A stretch of DNA of 64,000 nt from Chitinophaga japonensis (GCF_007830125.1 NZ_VLLG01000005.1:186001-250000); one strand, 5' to 3'. Numbered from the stretch's first letter, positions 23,499 through 33,188 are shown. A program made the numbers and translations. The notes: a model not told the origin generated them from the letters alone.

Positions 23499-26010
23499 GA
23501 AATTCGTTTATCTGTCTTTACTGCTATTCACCGTGCAAACGCTTGCCGCACAAAGTTTTATCAGCACCCGGGCGACAGGCAACAGCTTCCCCATAGTAGC
23601 CGCTACCGCCACCCCTATTTATGTAGATACGCTGGACGACTGGCTGGTGGGAAAGGCTGCCTTGCTTTTGCAGGCGGACATTGAACGGGTAACCGGCAAA
23701 AAACCCGCGATCATCCATGAACTGCCGGCCTCCGCTCCCCACCTCATCATCATCGGGACACTGCAAGGCTCCGCCCTGCCGGGCCGGCTGCAGGCGGCGC
23801 AAAAAACAGACCTGTCAGGCCTGTCCGGTCAATGGGAAGCCGGCCTGCTGCAAACGGTGGAGCAGCCGGTGGACGGCATCGGCCGGGCGCTGCTGATTGC
23901 CGGCAGCGACAAACGCGGCGCTGCCTATACCGCGCTGGAACTGTCCAGGCAACTGGGTGTATCGCCCTGGTACTGGTGGGCCGATGTGCCGGTAAAAACA
24001 AAAAGAACCGCCTTTGTAAAGGCAGGCGCCTACCATTTCCCTTCCCCTTCCGTAAAATACCGCGGCATCTTCATCAATGATGAAGCGCCGGCCTTCTCCG
24101 GCTGGACGAAAGAAAAATTCGGCGGGGTGAATCATCTTGTCTATGAAAAAGTATTCGAGCTATTGCTGCGCCTCAAAGGAAATTACCTCTGGCCGGCCAT
24201 GTGGGGCAATGCGTTCAATGATGATGATACGCTGAACCCCGTGCTGGCAGATAAATGGGGCATCGTGATGGGTACCTCGCACCATGAGCCCATGCTGCGG
24301 GCGCAGCAGGAATGGAAGCGCTACGGCAAAGGCCCCTGGGACTATACGAAAAACGCGCCTGCGCTGCGGGACTTCTGGCGCACAGGCATCGAACATATGG
24401 GCGCACATGAAAGTATTGTCACCATCGGCATGCGCGGGGACGGCGACATGCCCATGACCCGGGGCACCGCTATTTCGCTCCTGGAAGATATTGTGCGGGA
24501 CCAGCGGCAGATCATTGCAGCAGTGACCGGCAAACCCGCGGCGCAAACACCGCAGATGTGGGCGTTGTACAAGGAAGTGCAGGATTATTACGACAAGGGC
24601 ATGCGTGTACCGGACGACGTTACCCTGCTGCTTTGCGATGACAACTGGGGCAACATCCGCCGGCTGCCAAAGCCCGGCCTGCCGCCCCGCAGCGGCGGCT
24701 ACGGCATTTACTATCATTTTGATTATGTAGGCGGTCCCCGGAACTATAAATGGATCAACACGAATAACATTGCCCGCGTCTGGGAACAAATGCACCTGGC
24801 TTACCAGCACGGCGTGGACCGGGTCTGGATAGTGAACGTGGGCGATATCAAACCCATGGAGCTGCCCATCTCCTTTTTCCTGGATTATGCCTGGAATACC
24901 GCGGCCTGGCAGGCGGATAACCTGCCCGATTACTTTACCCAATGGGCCAGCGAACAGTTTGGCCCGGCACATGCTCCGGCCATCGGGAGCATATTACGCC
25001 GCTACGCGCAGTATGCCTCCCGCAGAAAACCGGAACTGCTGGACGCCGGCACCTATCACCTTACCCACTACGATGAAGCAGACCGTATACTGGCCCAGTG
25101 GAATGAGCTGGAGAACCAGGCGGAAAAAATAAATGAAAAGATCGCGCCGGCATACCGCGACGCCTATTCTCAACTGGTGCTTTATCCCGTAAAAACATTT
25201 ACCAACCTGCACCGCCTATACCATGCGGTGGCAAAGAACCGGTGGTATGCCGCCCGGAAAAGCGTGCTGGCCAACGAGTGGGCGGATAAGGCAAAACAAT
25301 ACTACCTTAACGATTCCCTGCTCTCGCGCCAGTACAACCGGGAACTGGCAGGCGGCAAATGGAACCACATGATGGACCAGACCCATATCGGCTATACTTA
25401 CTGGCAGCAGCCGGAAAAAAATACCATGCCGGCTGTAAGCTATGTAGGCACGGACACTGCGGCCGGCGCACCCGTTACGGACCCGGAGCCCCGTAACGGG
25501 AAGCCGGGTTACGTATCCCTACTGGCAACACAGTACGCCAAAGCGGTGAGCACGCCCGCCATCCAGTGGAAAGCCATCCCGGACATCGGCCGGGAGGGCG
25601 GTGGCATGACCAGCTTCCCCGTTACCGCTGCGGTAGATGCTATCGGTCCGCAAACGCCTCACCTGGAATACCAGGTGCAGGTAGCGGATACCGGCATGAT
25701 GCAATTGCGGGTCTATTTCTCTCCGTCGCTGGACTTTTACCATGAGGGAGGATTGCAATACGGTGTTTCCATTGATGATGAACCTCCCCAGCTCCATACG
25801 CTCAACGCTGAGGAAGCCAACCAGCGGGTATGGGGCGCCTGGGTGGCCAACAACATCATTGTGAAAACATCCCGGCACCACATCGCCACTCCCGGACGGC
25901 ATGTTATCAAATACTGGATGCGTTCCCCCGGCGTGGTACTGCAAAAGCTGGTGCTGGATAGCGGCGATGCGCTGCCCTCCTACCTGGGACCGCCGGCCAG
26001 GCATCCCTAA
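23497..26010 (+). CDS. GH115 family alpha-glucuronidase, secreted
   Basis: An 837-residue enzyme with signal peptide MKFVYLSLLLFTVQTLAAQ. The body matches glycoside hydrolase family 115: ALLLQADIERVTGKKPAII near the N-terminus, RGAAYTALELSRQLGVSPWYWWADVP, and KYRGIFINDEAPAFSGW, then VGGPRNYKWINTNNIARVWEQM. The C-terminal third looks like an accessory beta domain. GH115 enzymes remove 4-O-methyl-glucuronic acid from glucuronoxylan, including internal side chains. It is the first gene of a cluster with GH43 and GH10 enzymes, whose combined activities fit glucuronoxylan breakdown. Regulation is probably through the two LacI-type operators at its start. Confidence 0.92.
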   Translation: MKFVYLSLLLFTVQTLAAQSFISTRATGNSFPIVAATATPIYVDTLDDWLVGKAALLLQADIERVTGKKPAIIHELPASAPHLIIIGTLQGSALPGRLQAAQKTDLSGLSGQWEAGLLQTVEQPVDGIGRALLIAGSDKRGAAYTALELSRQLGVSPWYWWADVPVKTKRTAFVKAGAYHFPSPSVKYRGIFINDEAPAFSGWTKEKFGGVNHLVYEKVFELLLRLKGNYLWPAMWGNAFNDDDTLNPVLADKWGIVMGTSHHEPMLRAQQEWKRYGKGPWDYTKNAPALRDFWRTGIEHMGAHESIVTIGMRGDGDMPMTRGTAISLLEDIVRDQRQIIAAVTGKPAAQTPQMWALYKEVQDYYDKGMRVPDDVTLLLCDDNWGNIRRLPKPGLPPRSGGYGIYYHFDYVGGPRNYKWINTNNIARVWEQMHLAYQHGVDRVWIVNVGDIKPMELPISFFLDYAWNTAAWQADNLPDYFTQWASEQFGPAHAPAIGSILRRYAQYASRRKPELLDAGTYHLTHYDEADRILAQWNELENQAEKINEKIAPAYRDAYSQLVLYPVKTFTNLHRLYHAVAKNRWYAARKSVLANEWADKAKQYYLNDSLLSRQYNRELAGGKWNHMMDQTHIGYTYWQQPEKNTMPAVSYVGTDTAAGAPVTDPEPRNGKPGYVSLLATQYAKAVSTPAIQWKAIPDIGREGGGMTSFPVTAAVDAIGPQTPHLEYQVQVADTGMMQLRVYFSPSLDFYHEGGLQYGVSIDDEPPQLHTLNAEEANQRVWGAWVANNIIVKTSRHHIATPGRHVIKYWMRSPGVVLQKLVLDSGDALPSYLGPPARHP

Positions 26011-26056
26011 CTATTATTTCATATATTCACTAAACAAAAAAATAAATTACCACTTT

Positions 26057-27151
26057 ATGAACCTGGTGAAAGACACTGTCCGGATGGCCCCTGCCGTTTT
26101 AATGGCATTGCTGATGGCCGGCTGTGGCGGGGCCGGCTCCGGCAGCGCCACTGATTCCACTACCGCGAACGCCGAAGGAGACACGGCCCAAAAGTACCTG
26201 TCCCAACCGCTGGTGCAGCACATTTACACGGCAGACCCTTCTGCCCATGTGTTCAACGGGCGCATCTACATCTACCCTTCGCATGACACGGCTACCGGCA
26301 CCCCGGAAGATGACCTGGGCAGCCATTTCAATATGATGGATTATCACGTGCTGTCCATGGATTCCGTTGGCGGCCCGGTAACGGATCACGGCGTAGCCTT
26401 GTCTGTCAGGGACATTCCCTGGGCGGGCCGGCAGCTCTGGGCGCCGGATGCCGCTTATGCCAATAACATGTATTACCTCTATTTCCCGCTGAAGGACAAA
26501 CAGGATATTTTCCGCATCGGCGTGGCCACCAGCAACAAGCCGGAAGGGCCTTTCACCGCGGAGCCGCAGCCCATCAAAGGCAGCTACAGCATTGATCCCT
26601 GCGTGTTCCGCGACGATGACGGCACTTTCTACATGTATTTCGGCGGTATCTGGGGCGGGCAACTACAGCGCTGGAACAACAACCAGTATGATTCCACCAA
26701 AGGCAACCGGCAGCCGGAGGAAACGGCCATCCTGCCACGCGTAGCCCGGCTGGATGCCGGTATGAAACAGTTTGCGGAACCGGTGAAAGAGGTGAAGATC
26801 CTGGACGATACCGGCAACCTGTTCAAAGAAAAAGACAATGACAAACGTTTCTTTGAAGCCTCCTGGATGCACAAATACAAGGGCAAATATTATTTCACCT
26901 ACTCCACCGGCGACACCCATAACCTCTGCTACGCCATTGGCGACAGTCCCTACGGCCCCTTCACCTACAAGGGCGTGATCATGACACCCGTGGAAGGATG
27001 GACCACCCATCATTCCATTATTGAGAACGGCGGCAAATGGTATCTCTTTTACCATGACGTGCAACTGTCCGGGAAAACGCATTTGCGCAATGTAAAGGTG
27101 ACGGAACTGCACTATAATGACGATGGCACCATTCAAACCATACATCCTTAA
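26057..27151 (+). CDS. GH43 family glycosidase, lipoprotein
   Basis: A 364-residue five-bladed beta-propeller hydrolase. The N-terminus (LMALLMAGCGG) is a lipoprotein signal with the lipobox Cys, followed by a Ser/Thr/Gly-rich linker; the enzyme is likely attached to the outer membrane. Family residues are visible in TADPSAHVFNGRIYIYPSHD (general base Asp), SYSIDPCVFRDDDGTFYMYFGG (pKa-modulating Asp) and FFEASWMHKYKGKYYFTYS (acid Glu). Activity is probably beta-xylosidase or alpha-L-arabinofuranosidase. The start at 26057 gives the lipoprotein signal; it lies 46 bp after GH115 and stops 1 bp before the GH10 start. Confidence 0.9.
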   Translation: MNLVKDTVRMAPAVLMALLMAGCGGAGSGSATDSTTANAEGDTAQKYLSQPLVQHIYTADPSAHVFNGRIYIYPSHDTATGTPEDDLGSHFNMMDYHVLSMDSVGGPVTDHGVALSVRDIPWAGRQLWAPDAAYANNMYYLYFPLKDKQDIFRIGVATSNKPEGPFTAEPQPIKGSYSIDPCVFRDDDGTFYMYFGGIWGGQLQRWNNNQYDSTKGNRQPEETAILPRVARLDAGMKQFAEPVKEVKILDDTGNLFKEKDNDKRFFEASWMHKYKGKYYFTYSTGDTHNLCYAIGDSPYGPFTYKGVIMTPVEGWTTHHSIIENGGKWYLFYHDVQLSGKTHLRNVKVTELHYNDDGTIQTIHP

Positions 27152-27152
27152 G

Positions 27153-28220
27153 ATGAGCAATACTATCCGCCTGCTCCCGCTGCTCCTGCTGCTGGCGTTC
27201 AAAGGCTACCCGCAGTCCCCGGGACTGAAAACCTACTACCAGGATTATTTTCCTATAGGCGTAGCCGTGTCCCCACGGGCTTTGCACAGCGACGAGGCCA
27301 AACTGATCCGGCAGCAGTTTAACAGCCTGACCGCAGAGAATGCGATGAAAATGGGGCCGCTGCATCCCTCGGAAGATACTTATTACTGGAAAGATGCAGA
27401 CAGTATTGTAGCTTTTGCCTTGCGTAACGGTATGCGTATCAGGGGCCATAACCTTTGCTGGCACAACCAGGCGCCCCGCTGGTTCTTTACTAACAGCGCG
27501 GGCGACACCGTTTCAAAGGCGGTGCTGCTGCAGCGGCTCAAAGCGCATATCACCGCGGTGGTCAGCCGGTACAAGGGAAAGATCTACGCCTGGGACGTGG
27601 TGAACGAGGTCATTTCCGACAAGCCGGAGGAGTTTTACCGCAATTCTGAATTTTACCGCATCTGCGGCGAGGAATACATTGCCAAGGCCTTCCAGTACGC
27701 CCATGAAGCAGACCCGGACGCTTTGCTTTTTTATAACGATTACAACGAGATCGACCCGGTAAAAAGAGAAAAGATATACCGGCTGGTAAAAAACCTGCAG
27801 GCGGCAGGCGTGCCCGTTCACGGCCTGGGGCTGCAGGCGCACTGGGCCATCAACGAGCCTTCGGAATCGCAACTGGACAGCACGCTGCAGCGCTTTTCGG
27901 AACTGGGCGTGCAATTGCAGATCACGGAGCTGGATATTTCCGTATACCCGAAAGAGCATAGCGCCCGGAAAGCGCGGCCGGCAGACACGGCCACTACCCT
28001 TACACGGGAAAAGGAAGACAGGCAGGCGGCGGTATACAGGATGTGCTTTGCCCTGTTCCGCAAATACCGGGATGTGATCACGGGCGTTACTTTCTGGAAT
28101 GTTTCAGACCGCCACAGTTGGCTCGACAATTTCCCCGTGCGGGGCAGAAAGGACTATCCCCTGCTTTTTGATAAAAACCTGCTGCCCAAAAAGGCATTCC
28201 GTGAAGTGGTGGAGTTTTAA
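27153..28220 (+). CDS. GH10 endo-1,4-beta-xylanase, secreted
   Basis: A 355-residue GH10 enzyme with a signal peptide (RLLPLLLLLAFKGYPQ). The TIM-barrel signatures are complete: TAENAMKMGPLHP, GHNLCWHNQAPRW, acid/base E152 in WDVVNEV, FYNDYNE, and nucleophile E259 in ITELDIS. It cleaves the xylan backbone, supplying oligomers to the GH115 and GH43 partners. The ATG at 27153 is used; the earlier start at 27117 lies inside GH43 and would put a charged tail before the signal peptide. Confidence 0.95.
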   Translation: MSNTIRLLPLLLLLAFKGYPQSPGLKTYYQDYFPIGVAVSPRALHSDEAKLIRQQFNSLTAENAMKMGPLHPSEDTYYWKDADSIVAFALRNGMRIRGHNLCWHNQAPRWFFTNSAGDTVSKAVLLQRLKAHITAVVSRYKGKIYAWDVVNEVISDKPEEFYRNSEFYRICGEEYIAKAFQYAHEADPDALLFYNDYNEIDPVKREKIYRLVKNLQAAGVPVHGLGLQAHWAINEPSESQLDSTLQRFSELGVQLQITELDISVYPKEHSARKARPADTATTLTREKEDRQAAVYRMCFALFRKYRDVITGVTFWNVSDRHSWLDNFPVRGRKDYPLLFDKNLLPKKAFREVVEF

Positions 28221-28283
28221 GCAGATCCCTGTGATTTTCCCGGAAATTTGTTTAAGTTGCCGGCCGGTTTAAAAAATATTCCT

Positions 28284-28847
28284 ATGCGCCTGAGACTCGT
28301 ACATTGCCTGCTGGTTTTCATGACCTTGCCTGCCCTGGCCCAGACACCGAAGCAGGAACTGCATTTCAAGAGCAGCAAAAACCAGCTTATCACGGTATAT
28401 AAAGGCACCATTTTCGTGAATGGCAACCGCACTTACCAGATGCAGGCGGACAGCATTATCTACAAAAGCAGGCGCAACCGCCTCCTGGAAGATAAAGGCA
28501 ACGTATTCCTGTTCCTGGATGTAAAGGGAAGCACTGATAATGAAATGTATGTATTCGCCGTCAACAACTCCCAGGTGGATTCTATTTTGACGGCCATCAG
28601 CTCCAACATACGGGATATGGACCATGACGGTTTCCCCGAATTTGGCGGCCGCGCATCTACGCCGGCCTATCCCGCTGCCGATTCCGTGTATTACACGCCC
28701 TCCCGCTATTATGAAATTAAAAAAGGGCGCATTGAGCTGGATGCCGCCTATACCGAAAAGATGGAGAAAAGAATAAACGGCGTGTACCTGCCGGAGCCCC
28801 TGGACGGAAATGGCCGTTGCTGCAAAGTGATCCCGAAACGTTCCTGA
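28284..28847 (+). CDS. Hypothetical secreted protein
   Basis: A 187-residue product with a clear signal peptide (MRLRLVHCLLVFMTLPALAQ). The mature region has QELHFKSSKNQLITVYKGTIFVNGNRTYQMQADSIIYKSRRNRL, a DMDHDGFPEFGG segment resembling a calcium-binding Asp loop, and an ERI-type C-terminal tail with two adjacent cysteines (GRCCKVIP). No family is recognised. It lies 63 bp after the xylanase on the same strand but has no obvious carbohydrate role, and it converges directly on the HtrA gene (no gap). Confidence 0.65.
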   Translation: MRLRLVHCLLVFMTLPALAQTPKQELHFKSSKNQLITVYKGTIFVNGNRTYQMQADSIIYKSRRNRLLEDKGNVFLFLDVKGSTDNEMYVFAVNNSQVDSILTAISSNIRDMDHDGFPEFGGRASTPAYPAADSVYYTPSRYYEIKKGRIELDAAYTEKMEKRINGVYLPEPLDGNGRCCKVIPKRS

Positions 28848-30305
28848 TCATAGTGTAAACGCCGCATAATACAGCGCGTGCGGGTAGTCCGGGTAAATGC
28901 CCGCTACCAGCACGCGCCCTTTGTAATACCGCAGGGCGTTAAAGAGGTCTTCCCGGCTGCTGACCGGCTGGTTATTCACTTCCAGTATGATGAATCCCGG
29001 CTCTATGCTGGTGGAACGGAAGATCCTGCCATGGCGCACCTTGATCACCCGCAGGCCGCCTTTCAACTGCAACTGCTCCTTTTCCTGCCGGAAAATGTCC
29101 ATTACTTCAATGCCCAGCAACTGCAGCAGGCCCTCCGGGTCATTCGCTACACCGGCCGCGGTTTCCTCCTGGCCGTTGAGCGCCGTTTGCAACTGTATTT
29201 CCCGCTGCTTCCGCACTACGGTCACGATCACCTTGTCGCCCGGGTGATGCAGGATCATGGTTTCATGGAAAGCCGCAACGGATTCCACGGTCTTAGCGGC
29301 CACGCGGGTAATGATATCCCCCGGGCGTATACCGGCCTGCATAGCCGCCCCCTCCTTCACCAGGCTGTCTACATATACCCCGTACCGGTCCGGTACATCT
29401 TTCAGGAAAACACCCATGTAGGCACGATAGGCAGCGCCGTAGCGCAACAGGTCATTGCTTACTTTCCGCACCACTTCCACCGGGATGGAAAAGGCGTACC
29501 CCGTATAGCTGCCGTTCGGCGTAATAATGCCGGTATTGATACCGATCAGTTTACCATCCAGGTCCACCAGGGCGCCGCCGCTGTTGCCGTTGTTCATTAC
29601 CGCATCTGTCTGTATAAAGGAAGAAATGCCGCCTTGCTCCTCCAGGGTGTTAATGTTCCTTGACTTGGCGCTCACGATACCTGCCGTTACCGTAGATGCC
29701 AGGTTAAAGGGATTGCCCACTGCCAGCACCCAATCGCCTACGGCAATGGAATCCGTACTGCCAAATGCCACAAAGGGCAAACGGGCTGCCGGTATCTTTA
29801 GCAGAGCCAGGTCCGTGAGGGAATCCATACCGATTACCTGCGCCTCAAAGCTGCGCTTGTCATGCAGGATCACGGCTATGGAACGGGCGTTTTGCACCAC
29901 GTGACAGTTGGTAACGATATACCCGTCCCCGCTCAGCAGCACGCCGGACGCGCTGCCTTCCGGCGCACGCACATTCCGCCGGGCATTCGGCCACATATCA
30001 TTGTTATAAAAAGTGGAAAAAGGATTTAAAGGCTGCCCCCGGAAACCCGGTTTGTACACCGCCACAATATGCACCACGCCCGGTATCACCTTTCCCGCCG
30101 CATAGCGGAAGCCGGGTGTTTGGGCGGCCGGCCCCCGTGAGGGCGCGGGCTGTTCCCCCGCAAGCGCCTGTTGCTGTCTTTCCTCCAGCGGTACAAAAGG
30201 CAGGCGGCCGGAGCTGATACGTACCTCTTTTTCCTGTGCAAGTCCCGGCAGGGCAGGCAGACAGGGCAATAAGAACAGGACGGATATAACCAGGGCTTTT
30301 TTCAT
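28848..30305 (-). CDS. HtrA/DegP-type periplasmic serine protease with PDZ domains
   Basis: A 485-residue exported protease with signal peptide KKALVISVLFLLPCLPALPGLAQ. The trypsin-like domain has the full triad: H135 (IVTNCHVV), D165 (DSLTDLALLKI) and S242 (NNGNSGGALV). A first PDZ domain follows (AAMQAGIRPGDIITRVAAKTVES), and a second, weaker PDZ-like part ends the protein (RSTSIEPGFIILEVNNQPVSSREDLF). It degrades or refolds damaged envelope proteins. It is transcribed from the FNR-type promoter 30324-30388, back to back with the BON-glycogen operon, so envelope quality control is part of the low-oxygen response here. Confidence 0.93.
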   Translation of the reverse strand: MKKALVISVLFLLPCLPALPGLAQEKEVRISSGRLPFVPLEERQQQALAGEQPAPSRGPAAQTPGFRYAAGKVIPGVVHIVAVYKPGFRGQPLNPFSTFYNNDMWPNARRNVRAPEGSASGVLLSGDGYIVTNCHVVQNARSIAVILHDKRSFEAQVIGMDSLTDLALLKIPAARLPFVAFGSTDSIAVGDWVLAVGNPFNLASTVTAGIVSAKSRNINTLEEQGGISSFIQTDAVMNNGNSGGALVDLDGKLIGINTGIITPNGSYTGYAFSIPVEVVRKVSNDLLRYGAAYRAYMGVFLKDVPDRYGVYVDSLVKEGAAMQAGIRPGDIITRVAAKTVESVAAFHETMILHHPGDKVIVTVVRKQREIQLQTALNGQEETAAGVANDPEGLLQLLGIEVMDIFRQEKEQLQLKGGLRVIKVRHGRIFRSTSIEPGFIILEVNNQPVSSREDLFNALRYYKGRVLVAGIYPDYPHALYYAAFTL

Positions 30306-30323
30306 AAAACATCAATTTGAGAA

Positions 30324-30388
30324 TAAAACTACCCTGCTGTGCAGCCCCTTGCAATGATCCCTGTCAGCGCCGCTGCTGATACTTGTCA
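30324..30388 (-). promoter_or_regulatory. FNR-type tandem-box promoter for htrA-like gene
   Basis: Perfect boxes TGATCCCTGTCA (30355-30366, proximal) and TGATACTTGTCA (30377-30388, distal) are 22 bp apart, followed after 23 bp by the -7-like TAGTTTTA (30324-30331, minus strand). Confidence 0.83.
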
Positions 30389-30401
30389 AAAACGGGCGCA
30401 G

Positions 30402-30467
30402 TGATAAGGATCAGTTATGCGCCTAATGAAGATCATTGCAGCCGCCCTGCCTGCCTGGCTATATTTG
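30402..30467 (+). promoter_or_regulatory. FNR-type tandem-box promoter for the BON-glycogen operon
   Basis: The perfect distal box TGATAAGGATCA (30402-30413) is followed 22 bp on by TAATGAAGATCA (30424-30435, one mismatch). After 24 bp comes a perfect -7 box TATATTTG (30460-30467). The predicted transcription start is near 30472, which rules out the upstream ATG at 30417 as the BON gene start. Confidence 0.75.
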
Positions 30468-30500
30468 GGTACACTTATGGTATACTTAAAATATCAGTAT

Positions 30501-31154
30501 ATGAAAACAGATATCGAATTGCAAAAGGATGTCATGGATGAATTGCAATGGGACCCCGTGCTGCAGGCTGCGGAGATCGGTGTAGTGGTGAAGAACGGTA
30601 TTGTTACATTAATGGGACATGTAAATAATTATAGCGAAAAGACCGCCGCCGAAAAAGCAGCCAAACGTGTGAAGGATGTAAAGGCGGTAGCCATGGACCT
30701 GGAGATCAGGCTGCCGTCTGAACATCTGCGCAGCGATGCAGATATTGCCGCCGCCGCCCTGAATGCGCTGAAATGGAGCAGCTTTGTGCCGGAAGACCGC
30801 ATCCGGTTAAAGGTGGATGACGCCTGGATCACCCTGGAGGGAGAAGTGGAATGGCAGTTCCAGAAAGAATCCGCCTACCGCGCCGTGAGGGACCTGATAG
30901 GCGTGCGTGGTGTGGTAAGCCATATCAGCGTACGGCCCAGGATCACCCCCATCCTGGTGAAGGATGTCATCAAAAAAGCGCTGGAACGCAGCGCCGAAAT
31001 AGAGGCCGACGGCATTAACATTATTACTGACGGCGGCCGGATCGTGCTCCGGGGCAAAGTACGCTCCTGGGGAGAACGCAACGAGGTGGAGCGCGCGGTA
31101 TGGGCTACCCCCGGCGTCACAGAGGTAAAAGATGAGCTGATCATTGCGCCTTAA
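30501..31154 (+). CDS. BON-domain protein, three BON repeats
   Basis: A 217-residue protein made of three BON domains of about 70 residues. Each has the pattern of a helix followed by G-V-x-x-x-x-G-x-V and a conserved Gly (VVKNGIVTLMGHVNNYSEK; VDDAWITLEGEVEWQFQK; ITDGGRIVLRGKVRSWGER). The start at 30501 (MKTDIELQKDVMDELQWDP) is chosen because promoter elements occupy 30402-30467; a reading from 30417 would add a false membrane-like leader. With this start it has no signal peptide and is likely cytoplasmic or membrane-peripheral. BON domains bind phospholipid or protein surfaces. It leads the glycogen operon (12 bp to the next gene). Confidence 0.88.
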   Translation: MKTDIELQKDVMDELQWDPVLQAAEIGVVVKNGIVTLMGHVNNYSEKTAAEKAAKRVKDVKAVAMDLEIRLPSEHLRSDADIAAAALNALKWSSFVPEDRIRLKVDDAWITLEGEVEWQFQKESAYRAVRDLIGVRGVVSHISVRPRITPILVKDVIKKALERSAEIEADGINIITDGGRIVLRGKVRSWGERNEVERAVWATPGVTEVKDELIIAP

Positions 31155-31166
31155 GCATACCTGGTC

Positions 31167-33188
31167 ATGGAAGCTGCATATAAGATACGGACCTTTTTCG
31201 GGACGGCAGCAATGAACGACCCGGCCACCGCTACCCGCCGCGAGTACCTGCAGGTAGCGGCCCGGGGCGCCTATGCCGCCTCCACGATCTGCGGCTGCAA
31301 CAGCAGGAAATACCACGGCTTGCTGGTAGCGCCGCAGCCGCAGATAGATAACGACCATCACGTACTGCTGTCAGCGCTGGAAGAGACCGTCCTGTGCGAA
31401 AACACCGCCTGGCGGCTGAACACCCAGCGCTATACCAGCGTCTACTACCCGGATGGCTATCGCTATATCCGGGAGTTTTACGCCAGCCCGATACCACAGT
31501 GGATCTATAGCTGCGGGCACGCCACCGTAAAAAAAGAGCTGCTGTTTGCCGCTGCGGAAAACACCCTGCTGATCCGGTACACCCTGCTGGAAGCCCCCTG
31601 CCCCGTCACCCTGCGCCTTACGCCTCTGCTGGCCTTCCGCAATATGCACTGGCTGAGTAAAAAGAATGAGCATGTCAATCACCACGTGACGGCAGTAGCG
31701 GGCGGCATTGCCACGGCCATATACCCGGCCTACACGCCGGTGTACCTGCAAATGAGCAGCCAAGCGGAGTTTACGCATGCGCCGGACTGGTATTACAACG
31801 TGGAATACCCGGAAGAGCAGCAAAGAGGTTATGATTTCCACGAAGACCTGTATACCCCCGGGTATTTTGAAGTACCGCTGGAACCGGGACAATCCGTGCT
31901 CTTTGCAGCAGGCACCAGGGAGATCCGCCCGGAAGCCTGCGGGGAACAGTTCCGGCAGCTCATTTCCGGGCAAACCGTTCCGCATACCACTCAAGAATAT
32001 TTACTGAAAGCTGCACGGCAGTTCATTTTGCATCTGCCGGCCGGTCCCACCGTCAAAGCGGGCTATTACTGGTTTGGCGCCTGGGGGCGGGATACCTGCA
32101 TTTCCCTGCCGGGACTGACCCTGCTAAGCGGCGATGTATCTTATTTCAGGCAGGCGGTGGATACGCTGCTGGCTGACCTGAAGGACGGGCTGCTGCCTAA
32201 TGCCGGCACGGGCGAACGCGCCATCTATAATACCGCGGATGCATCGCTCTGGCTGGTATGGGCGCTGCAGCAGTGGGGCCGCTACTATGGGAACGCCGCA
32301 ACGATATGGGAAACATACGGCGGCCACCTGGCCTCCATCCTGCAGCACTACCGGCAGGGTACGCACTATGGCATCCGGATGGACGAAGATGGCCTGATCA
32401 CAGCCGGGCAGGAAGGATACGCGCTGACCTGGATGGATGCAGTAACAGATGGTATACCGGTAACACCGCGCAGTGGGAAATCCGTGGAAGTGAACGCGCT
32501 TTGGTACAATGCCGTATGCTGCTGCCTGCAACTGGCCCGTGCAGCCGGCGATGAGGATTTTGTGCAGGCATGGGCGCCCTTCCCCGAACGGATACGCATC
32601 GCCTTTACCCGGTGCTTCTGGGACGATGATAAAAAGTACCTGGCGGATTGCGTACAGCATGCGCAGCAGGACTGGAGCGTACGGCCCAACCAGTTGTTCG
32701 CTGTTTCGCTGCCCTTCTCGCCGCTGACGCCGGAACAGCAGGCCGCCGTGATGGACAAAGTGCGGGATGAGCTGCTGACCCCGCGGGGGCTGCGCACCCT
32801 TTCCCCGGAAGATGAGCGCTATTGTGGCCACTACGGCGGCGACCAGCCCACCCGCGACCGGGCTTACCACCAGGGAACCGTATGGCCCTGGCTGCTGGCC
32901 CACTTTGCCGAGGCCTACCTGGAAGTATACCAGGAGCATGCGCTGCCACTGCTTGAAACGATATTTGAAGACATGGCGCCTGCGCTGCAGGAATGCTGCC
33001 TGTATTCGGTAGCCGAAGTATTTGACGGCGATTATCCCTATAAGGCCGGCGGCGCAGTAGCGCAGGCCTGGAGCGTAGCAGAGCTGCTGCGGTTCAAGTA
33101 CATCATCGACACTTTTAAAATGAACCGGGGCCGCCATGAGCTGTACCCGGCCGGCATGGAGCAAAACACGATATTATGCAGGTATTAA
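31167..33188 (+). CDS. Glycogen debranching enzyme (amylo-alpha-1,6-glucosidase type, GH133)
   Basis: A 673-residue protein. The N-terminal domain (residues 1-270) has the archaeal/bacterial debranching-enzyme pattern (ATRREYLQVAARGAYAASTICGCNSRKYHGLLVAPQ). The C-terminal alpha/alpha-barrel has WFGAWGRDTCISLPGLTLLSGD, the KDGLLPN segment, and HQGTVWPWLLAHFAEAY near the end. It hydrolyses alpha-1,6 branches of glycogen, helping the phosphorylase part of the fusion encoded downstream. It overlaps the GT4 gene by 13 bp, implying translational coupling in one operon. Confidence 0.92.
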   Translation: MEAAYKIRTFFGTAAMNDPATATRREYLQVAARGAYAASTICGCNSRKYHGLLVAPQPQIDNDHHVLLSALEETVLCENTAWRLNTQRYTSVYYPDGYRYIREFYASPIPQWIYSCGHATVKKELLFAAAENTLLIRYTLLEAPCPVTLRLTPLLAFRNMHWLSKKNEHVNHHVTAVAGGIATAIYPAYTPVYLQMSSQAEFTHAPDWYYNVEYPEEQQRGYDFHEDLYTPGYFEVPLEPGQSVLFAAGTREIRPEACGEQFRQLISGQTVPHTTQEYLLKAARQFILHLPAGPTVKAGYYWFGAWGRDTCISLPGLTLLSGDVSYFRQAVDTLLADLKDGLLPNAGTGERAIYNTADASLWLVWALQQWGRYYGNAATIWETYGGHLASILQHYRQGTHYGIRMDEDGLITAGQEGYALTWMDAVTDGIPVTPRSGKSVEVNALWYNAVCCCLQLARAAGDEDFVQAWAPFPERIRIAFTRCFWDDDKKYLADCVQHAQQDWSVRPNQLFAVSLPFSPLTPEQQAAVMDKVRDELLTPRGLRTLSPEDERYCGHYGGDQPTRDRAYHQGTVWPWLLAHFAEAYLEVYQEHALPLLETIFEDMAPALQECCLYSVAEVFDGDYPYKAGGAVAQAWSVAELLRFKYIIDTFKMNRGRHELYPAGMEQNTILCRY

